Of a DNA stretch of 64,000 bases, positions 47,384-58,713 are shown in pieces. The notes below the pieces were generated by a model, which worked only from the letters and a program-made list of their open reading frames with translations, had not been told where the DNA came from and did no database searches. Within the stretch, counting starts at the first letter, position 1, and each line of letters starts with the position of its first letter. Location of the stretch: contig NC_081412.1 of NCBI RefSeq assembly GCF_030272615.1, positions 18,577,932 to 18,641,931 of the forward strand, in the 5' to 3' direction. The position numbers were made by a program, and so were the translations under genes. The DNA comes from Cryptomeria japonica. Lineage: Eukaryota; Streptophyta; Pinopsida; Cupressales; Cupressaceae.

Positions 47384-47545
47384 AAGGAGGGAGAGGAAGA
47401 GAGAGAGAGTGGGAAGGAGGGAGAGGGAGAGAGAGGGAGAGAGAGAGGGGGGGAGGGAAGGTAGAGAGAGGGAGGGAGAGAGGGATAGAAGAGAGGGGAG
47501 GGTGGCAGAGAAGAAGGGGTATGGAGGAAGGGAGAGGGAGAGTAG

Positions 47546-47580
<35 letters not shown>
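47231..47580. repeat. Purine (GA/GGGA) microsatellite 1
   Basis: About 350 bp consist almost entirely of A and G on the plus strand, including uninterrupted (GA)n runs at about 47330-47376 and 47548-47580 and GGGAGGGA-type stretches. Long frames across it (Arg/Glu on one strand, Ser/Leu on the other) are artefacts of the repeat. Confidence 0.95.
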
Positions 47581-47582
<2 letters not shown>

Positions 47583-48216
47583 CAGGACATAATATGACCC
47601 TTAGAACACAATATGACCCCTAACAACATCTAAGGGTCATAGGGTGTCCTAAGGGGTCATATGAAATTATATTATCCCTTAGCACACCATAGGACCTATA
47701 ATGACACCAAATAGTGTCCTAAAGGGTCATAGAACACCATATGAACCTTTTGAACACCATATGGTGTTGTTATGGGTCATTGGTGTCCCGAGGGGTCATA
47801 TGGCATCCTATGACCCCTTAGGACACCATATGGTGTTGTTATGGGTCGTATGGTGTCTTAAGGGGTCATATGGTATTCTAAGGGGTCACAGGACACCATA
47901 TGACCTCCTAGGAAACAATACGACCTCTAATGACACCTAAGGGGTCATATGATGGGCCAATAAAATGATATATTAAATTCAAAGTTATGAATATAACATC
48001 ATATAATAGAACATCAGTATTTTAGTTTTAATATAGCTAAGTTAGACCATTGTCATCATAAGAGAGACTCCAAGCGAACAAACTTAGAGGCTTCGCTAAA
48101 AAGAAAGTGTAAGAGCTTGATATAACCTTAAGAGTACTACCTAAGTTCTAAAACATATGATACTATTAAATTATCAAGATTATAGGACTGATCTCAATTG
48201 TGACTATAGGAATTAC
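47581..48216. repeat. Minisatellite block A with inverted ATATGACCCCTTAGG units
   Basis: The first 370 bp consist of 20-25-bp units such as CACCATATGACCCCTTAGGA and their inverses (CCTAAGGGGTCATATGGTG), alternating in both orientations around CCATATGG centres. A non-repetitive tail of about 260 bp follows (from TGATATATTAAATTCAAAG to GACTATAGGAATTAC). The whole block recurs at 48375-49031. Confidence 0.85.
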
Positions 48217-48228
48217 AAAAGAAGAGAA

Positions 48229-48299
48229 AGAGGGATGGGGTATGGAGGAAGGGAGAAGGGGAGAGAGAAAGAGAGAAAGGGATGGGGTATGGAGGAAGG

Positions 48300-48340
<41 letters not shown>

Positions 48341-48374
48341 GAAGGAGGGGGGAGGGAGAGGAAGAGAGATCGAA
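48229..48374. repeat. Purine microsatellite 2
   Basis: GA/GGGA-rich tract with the phrase GGGATGGGGTATGGAGGAAG present twice and an uninterrupted (GA)n run near 48300-48338. It precedes minisatellite block B exactly as microsatellite 1 precedes block A. Confidence 0.9.
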
Positions 48375-49031
48375 TCCAAGACATAATATGACCCTTAGAA
48401 CACAATATGACCCCTAACAACATCTAAGGGGTCATATGATAGTATATTATCCCTTAGCACACCATAGGACCTATAACGACACCAAATAGTGTCCTAAGGG
48501 GTCATAGAACACCATATGACCCTTTAGAACACCATATGGTGTTGTTATGGGTCATTGGTGTCTTGATGGGTCATATGGCATCCTATGACCCCTTAGGACA
48601 CCATATGGTGTTGTTATGGGTCGTATGGTGTCTTAAGGGGTCATATGGTGTCCTAAGGGGTCACAGGACACCATATGACCTCTTAGGACACCATACGACC
48701 CATAACAACACCATATGACCTCTTAGGAAACAATACGACCTCTAATGACACCTAAGGGGTCATATGGTGGGCTAATAAAATGATATATTAAATTTAAAGT
48801 TATGAATAAAACATCATACAATAGAACATCAATAGTTTAGTTTTGATATAGTTAAGTTAGACCATTGTCAGCATAAGAGAGACTCCAAGAGAGCAAACAA
48901 TGAGGCTTCGCTAAAAAGCAAGTGTAAGAGCTTGACCTAACCCTAAGAGTACTGCCTAAGTTCTAAAACATGTGATGCTATTAAATTTCCAAGGTTATAG
49001 GACTGATCTCGATTGTGACTATAGGAATTAC
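48375..49031. repeat. Minisatellite block B, duplicate of block A
   Basis: Starts TCCAAGACATAATATGACCC and ends GACTATAGGAATTAC, collinear with block A. It has about 38 additional bases of the CCATACGACCCATAACAAC type near 48690. Single-base differences are frequent in the tail, so the duplication is not very recent. Confidence 0.85.
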
Positions 49032-49310
49032 ACACTTGATTTCTTTCATGGGTATGTACCGTTCCAAGCTATTTGATAAGTGATGATCATCATATACTAC
49101 CACTGCCATGCATACAACAAATTTTAATTTCTTTAGGTGATAGGCGTTGTGTAACAACATGGGAACTCTCGCAAACCCACCACTATCATTCTCTAGGACA
49201 TCATCTGTGTTATTCTCCCTCTTTCTCTTCCTACCAGTTGTTTCCTTCTGAAAAACATATTGCAAGTACTTTGACTCATCATGTTGCTTTGTTGACACTA
49301 TTTTCCACAT
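49032..49310 (-). CDS. Unplaced ORF fragment, family not recognised
   Basis: An open minus-strand segment encodes a charged N-terminal part (ETTGRKRKRENNTDD, resembling a nuclear localisation signal) followed by FARVPMLLHNAYHLKKLKF and VYDDHHLSNSLERYIPMKEI. Base composition and residue use look like real coding rather than repeat noise. It is bounded by duplicate block B on one side and by non-coding text on the other. It could be an exon of a second, rearranged copy of the neighbouring transposon, because a duplicate of that transposon's presumed exon-1 donor lies just beyond (about 49506). Confidence 0.35.
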
Positions 49311-49537
49311 TTGCTCTGCTCATTAAAAACACATTCCAGAAGAATATTGTTGCAGGTTTGCTTGTTTGGCATGGTAATGCACCCATGGTTCAACTTCAAA
49401 CCCTATTCCTCCTATTCAATATACACACACAAATACATCAGTCAATTTTCTTAGGAGAGCATACATGATAAAAAACAAAGAGGAAGTTGTAGACAAGAAA
49501 TAAATTCACTTACTTCTATAGAAGTCCAGACACAGTT
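49311..49537. other. Spacer with a duplicated splice-donor region
   Basis: Mostly unremarkable. At about 49495-49545 the minus strand reads TGGACTTCTATAGAAGTAAG and continues TGAATT, which parallels 46855-46822 (a CTTCTATCACTG-type segment ending in GTAAGTGAATT). No other structure is seen. Confidence 0.45.
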
Positions 49538-49648
49538 GCATTGGGGTATGGAGGGAGGGAGGGAGAGAAGAAGAGAACGAGGGATGGGGTATGGAGGAAG
49601 GGAGAAGGGGAGAGAAGGAGGGAGAGAAAGAGGGATGAGGTATGGGGA

Positions 49649-49682
<34 letters not shown>
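49538..49682. repeat. Purine microsatellite 3
   Basis: GGGAGGGA/GAGA-rich tract with two copies of GGGATGGGGTATGG-like text and a perfect (GA)n run at about 49650-49682, closely similar to microsatellites 1 and 2. It is not followed by a minisatellite block. Confidence 0.9.
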
Positions 49683-49683
<1 letters not shown>

Positions 49684-49781
49684 CACCTTGTATGTGTTTG
49701 AGAGGGGGAGACAATACACTTATATGTGTATATATATACTTAATATATTATATGCATATACACATATTATATACATAATAT
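49683..49781. repeat. AT/TATA low-complexity stretch next to the LTR
   Basis: TATATGTGTATATATATACT and similar alternating AT text reaches to the first base of the minus-strand LTR. The five bases before the LTR are AATAT; the matching duplication would lie beyond the window. Confidence 0.7.
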
Positions 49782-51503
49782 TGATGCTCTGCAAAAAGGA
49801 TTAGAAAATCTATTTGATGGAAACACACACAAGAGCACAAGAAACAAACATTAATGTTAGCAACAAAAGATTATCCTTAACAGGCATATCAAGAGAGATA
49901 TTAAGCATGAAATAGAAAGCATACAAACATAGAATAGATAAACTATACTCCTCCAAATGCTAATCAAGATGCTCATAGTTTCTCCTCCCTTGTTCCTCTC
50001 CTCTCCAAGTTCCACAAGAGTGTATCTCTCAGCTTTTAGCACTAGCCATGGATGTCATATGGAGATTCAAGATGGTTGAATATGATAAACAAATGCTATG
50101 CAAGTGTAGATAGTGATGCTATGAAAAAGCTCCATGCTAATACCAGTATAACAACAATACTCTAATGCTTCCTCGTTTTCTTGAGGACAAGGGTTCTATT
50201 TATTGAAGAAATGGGGAAATGAAGGGTTAATATTGAGAAATCTTAACAAGGGTTAGGATTGAAAGATATTCAATCCATGTGAGACTTTCAACCCAATCCC
50301 ATGTTGACAAGTGTCACAATGAGGAGGCTTGAGAGGAGAGATAAGGAGCATTAAATGTTTGAGGGGACATGATGGTTACCCTAGGGGGTTGGGTTAGGGT
50401 TAGGTTAATGGATATTCCTTTTAAACAAGGGATAACTGAATGTGCAAGGGTTAAATGGTTACCTTAGTCAAAGAAATAAATGCTTTGAAGAGACCCATGA
50501 GTCAAAAGGATGGTTAAGTTAGAAGAAAGTCTCTAACCAAAGGTAAAAGGTGAGTTAACCATAAATGGTTATGTAACAGCCTTTAATGGTTTGGAAGACT
50601 TTAGAGGTTAACCATTTGAAGACATAAAGCCTTTAATGGTTATTGAAGACTTAAGCCTTTAATGGTTATTGAAGACTTTGGAGGTTTTTGAGAAGTGACT
50701 TCCTTTAATTTAGGAATGTGATAATGATTAGGATAGGATTAGGCTAATTAGAAGAGTTAGAAAAATCTAGAAGGGATTTAGGCATGCAAGTGGATTTTGT
50801 AGGAAAATGCAAGTGGGAGGAATTTTGGGATTTTCAATTAAAATAAAATCATTTATTTCAATTAAATGGTGTAATTTGCATTTGGGTAGATATTCAAATA
50901 AATATTAATTTATTTAAATGCGAATGTGAATTTTGGATTTTATTTAAATAAATCTAATTTATGTAAATGAGAAAAAAGGAAGATAAAGCATTAAATGCTT
51001 GAAGACTTTGAGGGAAACCATTAAAGGCTTGAGAAGACTCTAGAAGGAAGCCATTAAGTTTGAAGACTTTAAGGGAAACCATTAAAGGTTTCAAGTGGGT
51101 GAGGATAAATAGGATTTTAAATAAATAATTTATTTATTTAAAATAGTTGTGCAACTTGCATTTGTAGGAAAATGCAAGTGGGTGGAGGATAAAGGGGATT
51201 TAAATAAATGTTACTTTATTTAAATGTGAGAGATGGGATTTTGGGGGATTTAAATAAATATTAATTTATTTAAATGTGAGAGAAGATTTAATTAAACAAA
51301 TATGATTTATTTATTTAATTAATGGTCTAAATTTGGTTAAGTGAATTAAATCAAATAAACTGAATAATTTATTTAATTAATAGGAGAAGAGCATTAAGAT
51401 GAATTAATTAAATATTAATTTAATTAATTATTGATTGATGGTTAAATAATCAAATAAATACTAAATATTCATTTAATTAAGTGGATAGATTTATGTGACT
51501 ACA
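49782..51503 (-). repeat. 3' LTR of the minus-strand element
   Basis: 1722 bp; minus-strand ends TGTAGTCACAT and GCAGAGCATCA. The internal order of AT palindromes, TTTAATGG repeats and GATAACC-type repeats is retained, but substitutions and small indels are numerous. The TATA box is changed to AATAAATA (about 50196-50205). A GGGTTAGGGTTAGG-like string at about 50390 is local and not telomeric. Confidence 0.85.
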
Positions 51504-53967
51504 TTTGCCCCTATTTGAGATGGTGCAGTTTTATCGCGTTGTTTCAAAGAAAGAAAAATAGGTGTGAAGAAATATGGCCCATAAATGTTAATTTAGTGGG
51601 TGGTATGCCCCCTCGAGAGATGGGTCAAAAATTTTCTAAAAATCGGGTGATCTCTCGAAAAAGAACGAGAAGTGGAGGGGAGGTAGAATAGAAGAAATTA
51701 GCAATAACGGTGAAAGAATGGAAGAAAATAGAGTGAATATGGAGAAATGGCAAGCCAGTGAGTACCCATAGGTTATGCAGGAGATACCGTGCAAATGTGG
51801 TGTTGTGCTTTTGATTGATGCTATATAATTGACCAAAATGGTTGGACAATCTGGTGCAATTGGTTAAACTGCCCCGATCGAGTCAAAGCGTGACAGTTGA
51901 TGTCAGTTGTGTGCTTGGACATGATAAAGTCAAAGTAAGTGAATCAAAGTGACCTGTTGGTGACTTAGACAATTGATGTAATTGCCCGATGAAGTCAAGG
52001 TATCTAAAGCAAAATACTCATTGAAACTTAGACAATTGATGTAATTGTCCATTGGATTGTGTTTGATTGGTTGATCAATTGATAGTGTGTGTGTGTGATG
52101 GATGATTGTGGTGAATCAAGGCAGCCCCGTTGAGACTAGGTCATTATGATAAATGCATGTTGTAGTCTAGGTTTGTCATAATCGATTACCTGTTGAGAGC
52201 CGAAGATACTTGATCAGAGTATCTATTGATAGTCTAGGTGTGTGTGAGTCGATGTATCTGTGTAGACAGAGTAACTGGCTTGATTGGGTGACTTAGGATT
52301 GGAAACATAGCCCCTCCTATTAGAGATGGATGGTGATGAATGTGGCTTGATTGGGTTGATGGGATATGATGAAGGGATTATGGTGATGTTGATGATCAAG
52401 ATAGGGAGGGTGAGGGGGGTTCGATGTTAGATAGAAGAAATGGAGGACCTATGACTCATTCCTACAGAAGAAGAGAAAAATAAAGTATCCATTGTCATTA
52501 CTATGTATGCATGATATGCAGCTATTATGAATATATGGATGGATGGAATGCAACGGAATGCAATATATACAGATGAGATGGAATGATGATCCATAGTGCT
52601 TTTATTTTTCATCATTGAGCATTAAAATGTTGTAAGAAAATACAAGCAACTTGACATAATGATTCAAGATGACTTGAGTATTCCTTACATGGATTTTGAT
52701 ATAGCAAGTTAATACAAGCAACTTGATATAATGGATCAAGTTGACCTGAGTATTGCTTGCAGAACAGACAAGGATTATCTCCTTTCATGCATGACTTGGA
52801 ACGTCCTCCTTGATCTTTTGCCGATCATATCCTGAGACAAGTTCATACCGTAATCAGAGATAAACCATTATCGGGTTTGGATGAGGTAGTAGGAACCATG
52901 ATGGAGCATTGTACCTGTAAGCAAACAATATATATAAAGAATAAAGAATATGGACCCTTGATAATGGTTCATGCTCATATGGTCGAGGTATACACTGTAG
53001 TCAGCAAGCCGTAGTGATCTATGACTGTGTTTTGCATATGATCACGTAACTTAGTGAACTTCCCACATAGACACCATTAGTACATGCCCCAAAACTTCAT
53101 TGGAATAATTCACATAAGACATTCAAACAATGCTTAGGAACCATCCCAGCCACTCTAATCACTCATGGATATCCCAAAGTAGCGTAGGAACTTGATATAT
53201 ATAAATGAATCAGTAACCTACAAATCAATCAAGTATTTGATAGCTTAAACATAATTTTCTTGTCAAACAAAATGTCATCTTGTCTTTGTTTTGGTAAGGA
53301 AGGATGCATCCTTGTTAAGACAGTTTGTGTGTTGATGTTGATTGTTTGGTCGATTTGATAAGTGATCATCATTTGAATATTGCACAATGTTTGTTTGGTG
53401 TCTACTCGGATGAGTATGTACAACGTGTTGCCATGTTTTTGATTGATTTTTGATGTTTTATGATGTTTTTTGGATTTTGTGATTGTTTGAATGTTTTTGG
53501 TATTGTGTGATTGTTGTGAATGTTTTTGGTATTTTGTGATTGTTTTTTAATGTTTTTGGGTTTTGTGAGACAGTTTTGAATGAAGAACTCAATGAATCAA
53601 AAGTAATGTAGAATCCACTTCCATCAATAGGTCAAGGGTATTGCCCCCAGTTTTAGACATAACTATGAAAAAGCAGGATGCAAGACGCATGAAGTACTTT
53701 TCTTGATTGCAGATCAATAACAAGCCATGGCTTTGACAGATGGATGAGTGGATGCAATGAATTTGATCGTAATCTGAAAGACAATGGATCCATAGCCTTT
53801 ACGAGTGGCACTTGTTTGCCAGGTTTTCGCCATCGCACTTACCCAAGGTGCCACCGGAGTGGTTGTTCACCGTTTGTATGCATGATTTTTCTTTACTATT
53901 TTGATGTTTTTGTATTTTCTTCAGGACATTTTTCTGGTATGTATGGGAGCTTGATACTCTGTACAAC
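51504..53967 (-). other. 3' UTR and PPT of the minus-strand element
   Basis: The PPT (minus strand TAGGGGCAAA) occupies 51513-51504 and the upstream GAGGGGG purine run lies near 51607-51613. The hairpin words GACAATTGATGTAATTG occur at about 51967 and 52028. Repeated ATGTTTTTGGTATT-type words (53440-53570) are the reverse complement of the AAAACATTC zone in the plus-strand copy. Confidence 0.75.
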
Positions 53968-56900
53968 TTATGAATAAAACCGTTTGAGTTGCATGCTATT
54001 GATTGGATTTGCTAGCGGTTCTCCTTCTGAAGTAGCCAACTGATATGCCCCAAACCCAAATATAGCAGTGATAACATATGGACCCAGCCAGTTTGATTCA
54101 AACTTTCCTTGATGTTCTCTATTTAGTTGGTTATGAGGATTATCTCGAAGAAAAAGATCACCTACCTCAAATGTACGAGGTCAAACTCAATGATTATAGC
54201 TTCTACTCATGTGCTACTGATAAGCTTTGAGGTGATTGTATGCAGCTTGTCGTTTCTCATCAAGTAGTTCCAAGTCTTGAAGACGCGATACTCTGTATTC
54301 TTCATCATCTATCAGATTATGCAAGGAAACTCATAGAGATGGTATCTCAACCTTGATGGGAAGGATGACTTCTGTACCATAGAACAGTGAGTAAGGAGTT
54401 GCGCCTATAGGGGTTTGAATGCTAGTTTGATACACCCATAGTGTTGGATTTAATTAAACATGCCAATCACGACTGACATCATTAAATGTCTTCTTGAGAA
54501 TTCTCAATATGTTCTTGTTTGATGCTTCATCCTTACCATTACCTTGTGGGTAATAGGGAGTGGAAAAGTGGTGTTGGATGTGAAACTTCTCATAGAGCTC
54601 ATGGACATCCTAATTTTTGAAAGGAAGACCGTTATCTATGATGATGGACATGGGTACACCATATCGGAAGATGATGTAATTAAGGATGAATGAGGCGATC
54701 TGCTTACCGGTGACTTGGGTAAGTGGAACAACTTCGATCCACTTTGTGAAGTATTTGGTGGCGGTAATAATGAATTTATGGCCGTTGGATGAAGATGGAT
54801 GAATTTTACCCATAAGGTCAAGTCCCCATTGATAAAAAGGCCATGGTGTTGTGATTGGTTGCAGTTCCTGTGCTGGTACATGTATCAGGTCTCCATGAAC
54901 TTGGCATTTCTTGCATTTTCTTACAAAGTAGTAGGAGTCTTTTTCCATGGATGGCCAATAGTATCCAGCTCGTATGATCTTCTTGGCTAGTGACGGGCCA
55001 CTTGAGTGAGTCCCACAAATTCCTTCATGTACCTCTTCTAAGGCCTTTGTTATCTCATCTTGTTCCAGACATTGAAGGAGAGTACCATCAAGACTGCGTT
55101 GGTATAGGGTTTTAGCAATGATGGTATATCAAGCGGTTTGGCGAATGAAAGTTTTATGTTGGTTATTCGATTGGTTAGGAGGAAGGGTGTGATCATGGAG
55201 GTAGGTGTAAAAATCACCGTACCATGGGGATTCAGAACCAACAAGGTGACATATCATCTTAGATTCAGGGATATCATAAGTGGGAATCCAAAGTTGTTCT
55301 ACCAAGAACTCATAGCGTGTTGAATTTTGTGGAAGATCTAGGAGAGATGCGATGGTAGCCATAGCATCAGCAGCTTGATTTTGATCTCTAGGTATCTACT
55401 CAAAGGTGATAGTAGTGAATGATGCCTTTAATTTGTCCACCATTTGTTTGTACGGCATGAGTTTGTCATCCTTGGTTTGATATTCATCTGTTGCTTGTCG
55501 AATGACTAGTTGGGAGTCGCCATATACTTGCAGTTCTTGTAACTTCCATTGTATGGCTAGTCGAAGTCCTATGATCAAGGCCTCATATTCAGCTATGTTG
55601 TTTGTGCATGGAAATGTGAGCCTGTAAGACTTCTGGATGCTGTCACCTTGAGGTGTGATAAACAGAATGCCTGTCCCCAAGCCATGCCTAGTGTATGAAC
55701 CATCAAAGTATAGTTTCCATGGTTGTGCTTCTATGATCATGAATATCTCTTCATTTGGAAAATTAGAAATGAGAGGATAATCACCTATGAGGGGTGCATT
55801 GGCCAATTGATCTGCAATAAATTGCTCTTTGATATCCTTACAGTCCACATACTCGATGTAAAAGTCACTTAGAATCATCACCCATTTGGCCAAGTGGCCA
55901 GTCAATGCATCTTTACTGAGTAAGTACTTGAGTGGATCGATCTTTTCAATGAGTTGTACCTTGTGTGTTAACAGATAGTGCCTTAGTTTAGTGGTTGCCA
56001 AGATTACTGCTAGGCAAGCTCGCTCAATAGGGGTGTAATTGAGTTCATAGCCAACCAGTGTGTGAGAGATGTAGTAAACAACACACTCTTTCCCTTCTGC
56101 ATTGTGTTGTGCCAATATTACACCCAATGTTGTACTTGTTGCTGAAATATAGAGCAATAGAGGTTTATTCGGATCTAGTGGGATCAGCAATGGTGTATTC
56201 ATGAGATAATATTTAAGCATCTAGAATGCTTGCTGGCATCTAGCATCCCACTGAAAGAGGATAATTTTGTGTAGCAGGTGTGTAAATGGGTGACATTTAT
56301 CTGCCAGTTGTGCAATGAATATGTGGATAGATTGAAGTCGCCCTTGTAGTGTCCTTAGCTAACTGATGTTCTTCAGAGGTGGCATGTCCATGATTGCTTT
56401 GACCTTTGCTGGGTCGACCTCAATGCCTTTGTTGGAGATAATGTATCCTAGAATTTTCCCTGAGGTTACTCCAACGACACATTTCTTTGGGTTGAGTCGA
56501 ACATGATATTGTTCTAGTCTATCAAAGATTTTCTCTAATATGTCCAGATGACCTTCTCTTGTGAGTGATTTTACTAGTAAGTCATCAACATAATCTTCCA
56601 TTATGGTATGCATCATATCATGGAAGATAGTGGTCATTGCCCTTTGATAGGTTGCTTCTGCATTCTTGAGACCAAATGGCATTACATTCCAGCAGTTTGT
56701 GCCCCATGGACATGTGAAGGTTGTCTTATGTTGATCCTCAGGTGTGATCTTTATTTGATTGTACCCTGAAAAGGCATCCATGAGTAAAAGCATGGCATGT
56801 CCTATTGTTAGGTCCACTATGATGTCGATATTTGGTAGGGGGAAGTCATCTTTAGGACATGCCTTGTTAGGATCTCTGAAGTCAATACAAATATGAATGC

Positions 56901-57270
56901 CCCCATTTGGTTTGCCAACAAGCACAATATTGGAGATCCAATCTGCATAATCAATTGGTCTAATGAAACCAACATCCAGAAGTTTCTTAAGTTATGCCTT
57001 GACTAGTACTACAATCCGGGGATGCATCTTGCGAAGCTTCTATTTGACAGGTTTGGCTCCTTCTGCTACTGTGAGGTGATGCATGACTAAATCTGGATCA
57101 AGACTAGGCATGTCTGCATATGACCATGCAAAGTTAATCTGGCATTTCTGGAAGAATTCAACAAACTTGGGTTGTTCCTCTGAAGTCAAAAAAGATGCCA
57201 GATGTATGTGGTGAGGAGTTTCAGTAGTCCCCACGTTGTATTCTTTTGTTTCGTCGATGAGAATTGTTGA
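53968..57270 (-). pseudogene. pol: Minus-strand Tat pol: RT, two RNase H domains, integrase
   Basis: 3303 bp in one unbroken reading frame, interrupted only by stops. RT: GGIHICIDFRDPNKACPKDD (about 56900) and YVDDLL (about 56590). First RNase H with ERACLAV (about 56010); second RNase H with LYFDGSYTRHGLG (about 55700), NIAEYEAL and VYGDSQLV; integrase with the CKKCQ finger near 54910 and IIDNGLPF near 54625. Private stops include one at 57040 just inside the RT region and others at 56221, 55396-55363 and 54607-54500. The final stop TAA is at 53970-53968. The absence of frameshifts makes this a useful reference for the plus-strand copy. Confidence 0.88.
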
Positions 57271-58713
57271 TCATTCCTGCTGTGTACTAGAGGGGAGGAT
57301 GTCAAACCTTTCATCCTCAGGCACCTCAGAGAGGTTTTCACCATTTACACTCTTTCTTTTTACTTTTGTGGGATCAAACAGTGCCACAGTGTGGTTTTCA
57401 CTAGAAGATCCATGTTTTATTGTTATATTTTTGCAGCTGAAAGGTTTGGCATCCACCCCAAAGTATACTACGCTATTAAGTTCTATAGAAAATCCAGCTT
57501 TGTGATCCTTGCTCGGTATGTTATCCCATAATTCCAAAAAGTCGATGATCGCCTCATCATTTTGGAAGTGGTCGAGGCATGGGGGACTAGGTTGGTTCCA
57601 TTCGATGAGTTTAGGATGGATAATGGGCATTACCTCATTGATTAGGTTGAGTTCGTTAGATGTGTCAGTGCGGGTTAAGATGTTGTGGTGAAGGTCATTG
57701 ATGGTACTCTCCCTATCAAAATCAGACGTAGGATGTGACGTAGGGTCTGTGGAAGAATTTTCCAGCTCAGGAACCCAAGAGGTCTTTATTTGTGCTTCTC
57801 CATAAACAAGGATTTATTTATGAGGTGGAGGGGGTGATGTGTCTTCCTCATCTGAAGTATTAAGCTGTACCAAATCAAATTCCCACTCATACGAGTCAGT
57901 CTTTGGGTCACTTTCCAGTATCTGATTACTATACCATATAGGGATGTCCTTTGAGTTAAACACTACAAGTGTGATTGATTTTGTAGATGAAATGATTGGT
58001 GCTGCAGGAAGGATTATGGGGATCAATGAATCTGATACAGGGAGTATTGGTAGTGTTGACTCTACTGCTTCTGTTGGAACTGCTGATGTTGTAGATACTA
58101 TTGTGGGTTCTGATACAATTGCTGCTACTAATGGTGCTATTGACGTTATTGATGCTGCTGATGGAATCATTGGTTTGATTGGTGAGATGAAGGGTGTTGT
58201 AGATGGTTTTGATGGGATTTTTAGCCTTAATGGAGCAGTTGGTGTGGTGTGTGGTGGTGTTAATATAACCAAAGGTGATCTCTTTGTAATAGGCTGATAT
58301 AGTGGTTTGCTGGGTTTCCCTTTGAATCTGAGGTTAAGAAGGATCTCTTTTTGAAAGCCTAAGCCTATGTTATATTTAGGTTTTAATGCCAGCTGCAGTG
58401 GCTCATGTCGCCCTTTCTTACAATGCCCCAAAGCACTTTGAACATCATATCCTATTATTTTCATAATGAGAAGGCCTTTTCCATATTGATCTGTGGGAAG
58501 CTTAGCTTGCAGAATGTCGGTGGTGATAGGATCTCTATAGATCCATTCTGCTAAGTCCTCATCCCTGGTTTCCTCTTCTTGACTCTTTCCAAGGATAAAA
58601 GTTGTCAAAGTACATGCTGGTTTGACCAGTGATGTTTGAAGTACTTGTTGAGGTTTGCCATGTGTTCTAGGAGAAGTGGGCATTTGTCCAACACAAAAGA
58701 GTTGGCTTAGATT
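57271..58713 (-). pseudogene. Minus-strand copy of the G-patch/linker ORF
   Basis: Bounded by TAA (58716-58714) and TGA (57273-57271), as in the plus-strand copy, with the first ATG at 58683. The G-patch-like segment (YGKGLLIMKIIGYDVQSALG ... IGLGFQKE) is at about 58510-58350, followed by a Pro/Thr/Ala/Ile-rich linker and acidic NTSDEEDTSPPPPHK. One private stop (TAA near 57814) interrupts it. Length is 1443 bp against 1431 in the other copy. Confidence 0.65.

Noticed and set aside
47228-47629. Long open frames on both strands across the GA-rich tract (Arg/Glu-rich or Ser/Leu-rich)
   Set aside because: They are products of a simple purine repeat and have no other coding features.
50385-50415. 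Telomere-like GGGTTAGGGTTAGG string in the minus-strand LTR
   Set aside because: Only two imperfect units, plant telomeres use TTTAGGG, and the site lies inside a normal LTR position.
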